Positions 10,102 to 20,500 of a stretch of DNA of 64,000 bases are shown here, piece by piece (position 1 is the stretch's first letter; each line of letters opens with the position of its first letter). The stretch lies in the NCBI GenBank assembly GCA_963575745.1, contig CAUYUJ010016070.1:220019-284018 (forward strand), read 5' to 3'. The stretch is from Prorocentrum cordatum. Lineage: Eukaryota > Sar > Dinophyceae > Prorocentrales > Prorocentraceae. The position numbers and the translations under genes were made by a program. Under the pieces are notes generated by a model. The model did no database searches. It saw only the letters and a list, made by a program, of their open reading frames with translations, and was not told the origin of the DNA.

Positions 10102-13100
10102 GCTTCCGAGGAGGAGAAGCTTCCGATGCCGTTGCTTCTCCTGCGCCGCCACGGCTGCGTTCGCTCCTGAATCCTGGTCAGAAGTGAAAGCGCTCCGGGC
10201 CAGGTCCAGGGAGCGGCAGTAACGATGTCTTCTTGTTCCCCCCCAGGCTCTTCCAGTTTCTGGAGACCATCGGCAGCCTTTATAGCAGGGAGGCCAGCTA
10301 TCGAAGGCGCCTCCGGCAAATCCGCCGCCGCGCCAGCAGAGCGTTTTGTGTGGAGACCCGTGGGCTCCTTGTGGGCCAGCCTGGGGGGTCCCTTTGAGCA
10401 CTGTTCGGTCGTCCTTGGGGTTCTTTCGTCTCGAGGCCTTCTTGAGCCGGCTTGGGATCGTTTTGGCGGGTCTCTTGGGGCCGTTGTGGGGCCGCCTTTT
10501 GTGGCCCTCGTGGGGCCCTCTTCGGGCCAGCATGGGGCTCTCTCGAGGCCGTCTTGGGCCGTCTGGCGGCCTTCTGGGGGCCCTTGTTTTTCTGGGCCCT
10601 CGAAGGCGACACGTGGACAGAGCTTCGACCGAGGAGTCAAGCGAAGTTCGTGGAGACACTCAGAGGGACATCTATGCGTTTGGCTCCCCGAGGGGGTGGC
10701 GTTTTAGGCCTCCTGGAGGCCCACTGGCGTCTTGTTGGGAGGCTCCTGTGCGCATGCTCATGTGGTGTTGGGACATCTTGGCGGCCCTGGGGGTCCTCCT
10801 TGGGCCCCATGCAGGTGTCGGGCCGCCCAGGAAGCCTCGGACGGCCGATGCACGCAGGGAAGTGCGAGGAGAACTCGGGGAGGTCCCTTGACGACTTCCA
10901 GCAACCCTACCAGACAGCAACCTGCAGTCTACCACGCCTCAACAGCGTGCCGGGGGGGCGCGGAGGCGGACCACTCCTGCGCGCACGCGGTGGACGTGAC
11001 CTCGACGATGGAGTGGTTCGTGCAGATGCCCTTCGTGACTGATCGCACGACGCCGCTGGACCACCTCATGTGCCTGCTGGCCGCAGCGATCCACGACGTC
11101 GGCCATCCAGGTACAAACCCGCTGTTCCACGTGACGACCATGTCCGAACTGGCCATCCGCTACAACGACAAGAGCATCCTGGAGAATTACCACATATCCC
11201 TCGCGTTCGAGACCATGCTGAAGCCCATGAACAACTGCAACTGGTTCGAGCTGCTCCAGAAGAACTTCAGGCAGGGCGCCTCGCCCTGCGTCAACATCCA
11301 GAAGTACATGCGGCGTGGCCTCGTGGCCATGGTGCTGGCGACGGACATGTCGGGGCACGCGAAGCACGTGCAGAAGCTCCACGAGATCGGTGGGGACGAG
11401 GAGGCGTGGCTGACGGTGGCCCCCGAGGGGCAGGAGGAGGAGTTCGTGGAGCGGAAGCTGTTCCTGCTGGAGACCGTGCTGCACGCCGCGGACCTCTCCA
11501 GCCCCTGCAGGCCTTGCTCCAAAGCGCCATCGTGCCGCCTCGCACCCCGACCCCCCCCCCGGGGTCTCCGCCCGAGGCCCCTGGAGGCCCTGGAGGGGCC
11601 AAGGAAGGCCCAGAGCGTCCAGGGCCCAGAGCGTCCAAGAGCGTTCCAGGAAGGTCCAGAGTCTCCTCCTCCTCCTCCTCCTCCTCCTCCTCCTCCTCCT
11701 CCCTCCTCCTCCTCCTCCTCCTCCTCCTCCTCCTCCTCCTCCTCCTCCTCCTCCTCCTCCTCCTCCTCCTCCTCCTCCTCCCCCTGCCCGCCCGCCTTGG
11801 GCCATCGGACTTCCTGGACGTCGTGCGCGTCGGCGGCCGCCCTCTCGGCGGCGTCCTCCCAGTGTCTGGCGGTGTTCGCCGACCCCCTCCGCGGGGCGAG
11901 CTGTGGGTGGAGGAAGAGTCGATGGCCGTGCGGCCTGTGCCCATGCGACCCGCTGGTGTCGCATGGGACACGGGCCGCACGGCCACCGACCCGCTGGTGT
12001 CCATGCGACCCGCTGGCGTCCGTGCGACCCGCTGTCTCTGCAGAGCCTTTTCGACACTACAGCTCCATGGAGTGGAGGTGAGCAACAAGTGAAGAATCGA
12101 CGCTCGAGGATCGAGGGCAAAGCTCGGCAGGCCGCGCAGCATCATGCTCGGCTGGACGCAGCGGGTGCTGGCCGAGTTCTGGTCCCAGGGGGACGAGGAG
12201 ATCCGCCTGGGGCTGCCCGTGTCGCCCCTCTGCGACCGGCAGGCGGGCCCGTTTTGTTCCGCCCGCTGGTGCGAAGCGGGCAGCTTCCCCAGGCAGTGCC
12301 TGCACTCAGGGGTCGCTGCAGGAGAGAAGCAACGGCACACACATAAACTTTCGGAGGTCCGCTCGGATTCCTTGGATCTGCGCTGGGCCCCCCCCCCCGG
12401 CGGCGCAACCAGCGCCGATCCAAGAACTCATCGCAGACCTCCGAAACTTTGTGTGTTACGCATTTGTTTTCTGTTCCAGGTAAGGGCTCCGGCCCAGGGT
12501 TCTCTTTCAGCTTGCGGGCCACACGCCCTGTACCAGAAGAGTGCCGAGCAGTAGGTGTCGGAATTGGACACATCAAAATGCGTATGCGGAGGGAGGGGGT
12601 CTCCAACATGAGTCTCGGCACGCGCGCCTTCTGCACGTGCTGTCACGTGTTTCGGGCCACGACGGGGCCCAACATGCCCCGGGCGCGTGCGCGCGGCGCA
12701 AGTACTTTCACGTGTCCACGTGGCCCTAGTGGGGACCCAACGTGGGCGTGGCGAGTTCCCCGCACGTGAAACTGCCTGCGCGGAGGGGGGGGGGCCCAAC
12801 GGAGGGGGGCCCAGCATGCGCCTTGCGCGTGCGCGCGATTTTCACGTGTTCACGGGGCCCCAGGGGGACCCAATTTGGGGGTGGCGAAATCTTTGCACGT
12901 CGAATTACAAAGGGCGGGGGAAGGGAGGGGGGGGACGGGGGGGGGGGGGGGGGGGCAACATGCGCCTGGCGCGTGCGCGCGGAGCACGTGTTTTCGCTTG
13001 CTTCGGGCCACGACGGGTCCGCAAACGAAGGACCCAACTTGCAGGTAGCACATTTTTACATATAAAAGGTACGTGCGCGGAGGGATGGGGCAAACATGCC

Positions 13101-13664
13101 CCTGGCGAGTGCGCGCGGGGCTCGTGTTTTCACATGCCCACGGGGGCAAATTCTTACCACGTGCGCAGAGGGGAGGGGGGGGGGCAACGGAGGGGGGGAG
13201 GGGGGGGCAGCATGCGCCTGGCGCGTGCGCGCGGAGCACATGTTTTCACGTGCTTCGGGCCACGACGGGGCCGCAAGCGACGGACCCAACTAGCAGGTGG
13301 CCAATCTTCCACAGGTGAAAAACACGTGCGCGGAGGGGGGGGGGCCAGCATGCCCCGGGCGCGTGCGCGCGGGGCACGTGCTTTCAGTGTCCACGGGGCC
13401 CCAGTGGGGGCCCAACTTGGGCGTGGCGACTGCTGTGCACGTTAAAAACTAGCTGCGTGCGCGGAAGGGGCGGGCCCAACGGAGCGGGGGCCCAACGTAC
13501 GCCTGGCGCGTGCGCGCGGTGCTCACGCGTTTTCACGCGTTCCGCGCCACGACGGGGCCGCAAGCGAAGGACCCAATTTGAGGGTAACGGCTGCGGCGAT
13601 GATGATGTTGCTGCTGCTGCTGCTGCTGCTGCTGAAGATGGTGGTGATGATGATGATGATGATT

Positions 13665-13711
<47 letters not shown>

Positions 13712-13853
13712 GATGATGATGATGATGATGATGATGAGGATGAGGATGAGGATGAGGATGAGGATGATGATGATGATGATGATGATGGTGATGATTATGA
13801 TGATGGTTATGATGATGAGTATGATGATGATGATGATGGTTATGATGATGGTT

Positions 13854-13890
<37 letters not shown>

Positions 13891-14512
13891 CGACGACGAT
13901 GACGACGATGATGATGATGGCGCCGTTACGACAAGTAGCGCGCCGCAGTTTGCCAGACAGGGGAATGATACGTTTTAGGACTACTTCGTATCTTGCGCCG
14001 TCTTGTCTATTTCTTCTACTTCTGCTCCTCCTCCTCTTCCTCCTCCTCGCTTTCTCCTCCTCCTCCTCCTCTTCTTGCTGATTCGTCCGGTCTGCGGCTG
14101 GCCGCGACCGCTTAGCTCGCAACCCAGCTTCGCGTAACGATTCTTCTAGCTTGCGGCTGACGCGTAACGCGGGTGGGAATTCGTTAGTGTTCCGCCAGGT
14201 GGCTTTACGCCCAGCAGTTTCCCCTACAGCCCGGTTGCGCGCCATGGCTCGATTATTGCAGGTTGGCCTGCGCGCTGCTCCTGGTGCTTTGAGTTTCTCC
14301 TCCGCCTCTCCTCTGTCCTCCTCCTCCTCCTCGGCCGCTCGCCCAGGCAATGATTGCCACGGACGGCTCCTCGAGTAGGCTCCTGTCTGTTGACGGGGCG
14401 GAGGGATTTGTCTGCCCCGGCCGCTTCCTGTACAGAGTCGCGGCGGGTCCTTCGGAGTTTCGTGGTTGCTCTCCACTCCTCCAGGGAGTGTAGCGAGAAA
14501 GTAATATGATGG

Positions 14513-14552
<40 letters not shown>

Positions 14553-15227
14553 ATGATGATGATGATGATGATGATGATGCTGATGATGACGATGATGATG
14601 GTGATGGTGATGGTGATTGTGATGGTGATCGTGGTGATGCTGCTGATGCTGATGATGATGCTGATGATGATGCTGCTGGTGGCGGTGGTGCTGATGATGA
14701 TGAGGAGGATGCTGAGGGGGATGCGGGTGGTGATGATGCTGATGTTGATGGTGATTCTAAAGCTGATGATGGTGATGATGATGATGATGATGGAGATGAT
14801 GGTGATGATGGTGAGGATGATGACGATGGTGTCGATGATGAGGACTACTATGATGATAGTGGTGATGATGATGCTAAGTATGCTGATGATGATGATGCTG
14901 ATGATGGTGACGAGGATGATGGTGATGCGGATGCTGAGTACAATGTGTATGAGTGTGATGATGGTGATGGCGATGATGTTGATGATGTTGATGCTGATAA
15001 TGATGTTGATACTGGTGATGTTGATTATGATTATGATGTTACTCACAATGGTGACAATGAGTTCGATATTGACGGTGATGAGGATGAGGGAAGTTATGAA
15101 AATGCGGTTGACGATGATGTTGACGACGACGACGACTGCAATGATGATGATGATGGTGGTGATGATTATGATGATGGTTATGATGATGAGTATGATGATG
15201 ATGATGATGATGGTTATGATGATGAGT

Positions 15228-15266
<39 letters not shown>

Positions 15267-17565
15267 GTGATGGTGATGGTGATGGTGATGGTGATGGTGA
15301 TGGTGATTGTGATTGTGATGGTGATCGTGATGATGCTGTTGATACTGATGCAGCTGAGGAGGATGTTGCTGCTGCTGATGGTGGTGATGATGGTGATGGT
15401 GATGATGCTAATGCTGATGGTTATGATGATGAGGATGATCATCATGATGCTGATGCTGCTGCTGATGCTGATGCTGATGATGACGATGGTGAGGAGGAGA
15501 AGGAGAAGGAGAAGGTGGGGCGGGTTGACTGAGAACGTCGACTCGGGAAGAGGAGGAGAAGGAGGCGGGTGGCAGCCTGGCCGAACGACTAACAAGGGAC
15601 GGGCGTCGCTTTGCAGGAGTGGAACGACGATGAGGAGGAGGCAGGTGGTGGCAACAGGAGAGGTCGGACGGAAGGTTTGGCTGGTGTGACAGGAGGAGGC
15701 AGGTGTGGCATGAGGAAGGGGAAAGGAGGACGGAGGAGGAACGGGGAGGAGGAGGAGGAGGAGGAGGAGGAGGAGGAGGAGGAGGAGGAGGAGGAGGAGG
15801 AGGGCGAGGAGGAGGAGGAGGAGGAGGAGGAGGAGGAGGAGGAGGAGGAGGAGGAGGAGGAGGAGGAGGGGAGGCGGAGGAGGAGGAGGAGGAGGGAGAG
15901 GAGGAGGAGGAGGAGGATTAGGAGGAGAAGGAGGAGGAGGAGGAAGAGGAGGAGCAGGAGGGGGAACAGGAAGAGGAGGAGGATGAGGGCGGGAGGAGGA
16001 GGAGGATGACTAGGAGGAGGAAGAGGGTGGGAGGAGGAGGAGGAGGAGGAAAGGGAGGAGGAGGAGGAGGTTGAGGAGGAGGAGGAGGAAGAAAGCGAGA
16101 GGAAGAGTGTGGGAGGAGAAGGAGGAGGAAGAGGAGGAGGACGAGTAAGAGGAGGACCAGTGTAAGCCAAAGGCTCATCAACGATGTTGGAATGCGACCC
16201 TCCCTCCAAGCTCCCTCTTCACAGGTCCCTGCAAGGGTTCATCTCCACCGAGGGAATTGCCCCGTTGGGGGGCAACCGTGCGAACATCCTGACTTCAACG
16301 CCACGAGTTAACCTGACTGTTGCGCCTTGGCGACCCTGAATTGTGCAAAGACACAATTCCTGGGACTTCACCACCGCGAATCAACGTACTCAACTGCTGC
16401 GCCCTGGCAGCCCCGAATCGTTCCAACACGCAATTGCTGATACATAGGCCATGAGCATCAGGCAAACCATGGCAAATGTTTAAAACGAATGCGCGCGGCG
16501 CTAAGACGAGAGCCACAGTTCGAAATTGACCCCCCTCAATTCGTGAAACTCTTTCGGGTTCAATTCCGAGTGACCCAGCGCTAAGTCGAGAGCCACATCT
16601 TGAAAGCTACCCGCCCTCAATCCGTGAAGCTCTTGCAGCGTGTTAGAACGAATGTGCGCGGTGCTGAGGCCAGAGCCACATTTCGAAAAGCACCAGCCCT
16701 CAATCCGAAGCTCCTGCAAGGTTTTTACATGAATGTGCGCAGCGCTAAGGCGAGAGCCACACGTTGAAAACGACCAACCCTCAATCCCTGCAGCTCGCGC
16801 AACAGTTTTAGATTGAATTGAATGTGCGCGGCGCTAAGGCGAGAGCCTCATGTTGTAAACGACCCTCCCTCAACCCGCGAAACTCTTGCCAGCTTTTAAG
16901 CTTCAGGCCCATGAGTGGTAAGGACGGCTCAGGCGAAACGCCCAGTCTGCTCTTCCGACTGGCCTCGGGGTAAGACAGGTAGGAGTTATGCATAAGGGAA
17001 AAGAATGGAGGAGGAGGAGGAGGAGGAAGAGAGGAGGAGGAGGAGGAGGAGGAGGAGGAGGATGGCGGGAGGAGGAGGGCGAGGAGGAGGAGGAGGAGCA
17101 GAAGCAGGAGCAGGAGCAGGAGCAGAAGGAGCAGAAGGAGCAGGACATGCAGGCGGTAGCGGCTGCAGACAAGCAAGTGGAGAGTGGCGCACGCGCGCCA
17201 GAAGAAGGTTTGACTCCAGTTCCTCACCGGGCTCGTGGAGCCCTCTAGTCATTCGAACTCAGGGGTCAGTCGAGCAAGGACCGTGTGGGGCTCAGGAGGG
17301 TCCCTGGTTCTCGGGCCGCTCCGCAGATCTAGGCCGGGGGGGCCTGTTCGTGGCCGGAAGCCCCCTGGTTCCGTACAGATCGCTCTTGGTGTACCCCCCC
17401 CCCCGCCCGCAAGCCGTCTCGCTCACTCCCACCCGCCCTCCCAACCTATACGTAGCACCCGAGTCTGGCCCGAGCCTCAGCATATTCAGCAGTCGTCTTT
17501 GGATGGGTAGCTACTGGGGGCCAATCCGCCGCCGCCGCCGCCGCCTCCGCCTCCGCCGCCGCCGC

Positions 17566-17596
<31 letters not shown>

Positions 17597-20500
17597 GCCG
17601 CAGCCGCTGCCGCTACCGCCACCGCCGCCGCCGCCACCGCTGCCACCGCCGCCGCCGCCGCCGCCGCCGCAGCCGCCGCAGCCGCCGCCGCCGCCGCCGC
17701 CGCAGCCGCCGCCGCAGCCGCCGCCGCCGCCTCCGCCAAGTGTACTCTGTATTGTTTTTTGACAGGGATGGTGGGGGGGGAGCGCATCGGGTTGGCCTCG
17801 CATGTTCCGAATTTGGAGGCAGAGTGTGTTTTGTATGGTTTTTTACAAAGGATTGTGGGGGGGTGTCGTCATTGACCTGGGTTGGCCCCCAGTCGCCTGG
17901 GGGAGGGGATGTTTATTAATAGGGAACAGTGATCGAGCTACACACCCGCCCACAAGCCGTCTTGCTCACTCCCACCCGCCCTCCCGACATACAAGTAACA
18001 CCCGGATGTCAGCATATCGCGCACGGGTTCCAGATGCACCAGACCCTGGAGGCCCAAGTGTGCCAGCGCGACAGGTGCGGCACGTGCCAGGGGCGCCAGC
18101 AAGGCCAGTTGAAAACTTGGCCTTGCTGGCACCCCTGGAGTCCAGATCCAGTTTTTCTGGGATCCCGTTCGTTTCACACGAACAAATTCATACAACCGCT
18201 TGCTTGTAAGAGCGTCTTCGGATTTCGACGCTGCGGCCTCGTGGTCCTGGTTTCCGGTCGTCTCTTGGCCCATCACTTTTGGGGCCCTCGTGGGCGCCAC
18301 CCGCGACCCACCCCGCGACGCACCCAAAATTTTCGGCGCCGGCGGCGGGCTTCTTCTGCATGCGTTTCAGGTGGAGAACCTGCGACCCACCCGCGACCCA
18401 AACCGCGTTCAGTGTACAAATCAAGATTTTCGGCGCCTGCGGGCTGTTCTTGAAGTCCTTTCAGGTGGAGGTGGAGAGTCCGCGACCCACCTGCGACCCA
18501 AACTACGTTCACTGAACAAGCCAAAACTTCGGCGCCTGCGGCGGGTTTCTTTTGCAGTCGCTCCAGGTGGAGAACCTGCGACTGAAACCGCGTCCAGTGT
18601 ACAAATCAAAATGTTCAGCGCCTGCGGCGGGCTGTGTTTGAATTCCTTCCAGGTGGATGTGGAGAGCCCGCGACCCACCCGCGACCCAAACTACGTTCAC
18701 TGAACGAGCCAACCAGAGTCGCCCGCGTCGCCCGCGCCCGCCCCCTCACTCTTATCCGCAATTGCGGGGTGCTACGTATTTATAGGGAGTGATCAGGACA
18801 CCCCCTAGATAGCAAGCCGCTTAGCTCACTCCCACCCGCCCTCCCAACACATCAGTAACACCCGAACCTGAGCATGTTCAGCGGTCGTCTTTGGATGGAC
18901 AGCTACTGGGAACTAAAACCGACCCCATGTACGCGACGCTGGGGCGAGGTGCGCCACGTGCCAGGCGCGCCAGGCACGCCAGGCACCCCTGGGGCCCGAG
19001 CGTGCCAGTCACGCCTGGTGCGCCAGATGCGCCACGTGTTCCCCGTACGCCAGGTGCGCCGCATACTCCAGCCAGCCGCGCCAGGTGCGCCACGTTCGGG
19101 ACACGTGCAGATTGTGTCAGGTGCGCCTTCGCACGTGGCAAAGCACATCGGGAAACATGTCGGCCCCCACCATCCTTGTCGAAAACCAATGCCCATCATC
19201 TTGTCTGGTGGGCCTGCGCACAGCAGGCCATACGCCACCAGCCGCGCCGTCCCTGCCAAAAACCACTTGACAGTGATCGCGGGTTGGCCGCCCATGATCC
19301 AGATTTAGCCGCGAGGTGCATGTTGTATCGTTTTTCCCTACCTAGGCTCTGCCTAGAAGGGTTCTTACTCTCTTAGCTTAAAGGGGCCGGGCAGTGGAAC
19401 ACGCCCCGGGCGGTTCCCCCAGTCCCTTGGGAGCGGTTCCCCCCAGTCCCCTGGGAGCTTTAGCTTTAGTTTTAGCTTTAGCTTTAGCTTTAGCTTTAGC
19501 TAAAGCTAAAGCTAAAGCTTAGCTTGAGCTTAGCTGTAGCTTAGCTTTAGCTTAGCTTTAGCTTAGCTTTTCGCTTAGCGTTTAGCTTAGTTTTAGCTTA
19601 GCGTTTAGCTTAGCTGTAGCTGAGCTTTAGCTTAGCGTTTCGCTTAGCTTTTCGCTTAGCGTTTAGCTTAGCTTTAGCTTAGCTTTAGCTTAGCTTTAGC
19701 TTAGCTTGAGCTTAGCTTGAGCTTAGCTGTAGCTTAGCTTTAGCTTAGCTTTAGCTTAGCTTTTCGCTTAGCGTTTAGCTTAGCTTTAGCTTATATTTAG
19801 CTCAGCTGTAGCTTAGCTTTAGCTTAGCTGTTGCTCAGCTGTATCTTAGATTTAGCTTAGCTTTAGCTTAGCTTAAGCTTAGCTTTAGCTTAGCTTTAGC
19901 TTAGCTTTAGCTTAGTTTTAGCTTAGCTGTGACTTAGCTTTAGCTTAGATTTAGCTTAGCTTTAGCTTAGCGTTACTGTTACTACTAATGCTGCTTTCCT
20001 AGGGGTTCCAACTCCTAGGTAGGGTCGCACTGGGATAATTTGGTTAGGGGTGATAGCCCTGGTTAGGGGTGATAGCCCTGCGCACAGCAGGCAATATGCT
20101 GACACCCCCGCTGCCCCTGTCAAAACAATACAAAGTGCTCGCTGCCTCACGAACATGATTCAAAACTTTGCCCTAAACTGTATTTTGTATTGTTTTGACA
20201 GGGATGGTGTGGGGAGGGGGGGGCGCGTCGGGTTGGCCGCGCATGCTCCAAATGTAGAGGCAGAGTGCGTGATGCATGGTTATTTGACAGGGATCGTGGG
20301 AGGGGTAAGCATGGGGTCCTCATGGTTCCTGGTTGGCTGCCGGTCGCCTGGAGGATAGGGGGTGTATACTAATCAGGAACAGTGATCTGCCGGTCGCCTG
20401 GAGGATAGGGGGTGTATATCAATCAGGAACAGTGATAACCCCTCCCCGAAGGGGAAGAAGGGGGTTGGAAGAGGAGCTTCCCTAGACCACATACTCCCAG

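Larger units (their letters stand above)
17395..18900. repeat. Three dispersed copies of a CACTCCCACCCGCCCTCCC segment
   Basis: Copies at about 17408-17520, 17950-18010 and 18815-18912 share AAGCCG..TAGCTCACTCCC, CCCGCCCTCCCAACATA, AGTAACACCCG and (first and last) CAGTCGTCTTTGGATGG. A short relative occurs at about 27455-27500. This suggests a dispersed element of 100-120 bp. Confidence 0.65.

Noticed and set aside
13523-15595. 690-codon minus-strand frame and Asp-rich plus-strand frames
   Set aside because: They run along (GAT)n arrays inside the last phosphodiesterase intron; amino-acid content simply mirrors the repeat.
16499-16905. Possible tRNA or small-RNA gene cluster because of the regular unit of about 82 bp
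   Set aside because: Units do not fold into a cloverleaf by eye and diverge evenly, as in an ageing satellite.
17446-17803. Poly-Ala / poly-Gly proteins
   Set aside because: Translations of a (GCC)n tract in an intron.
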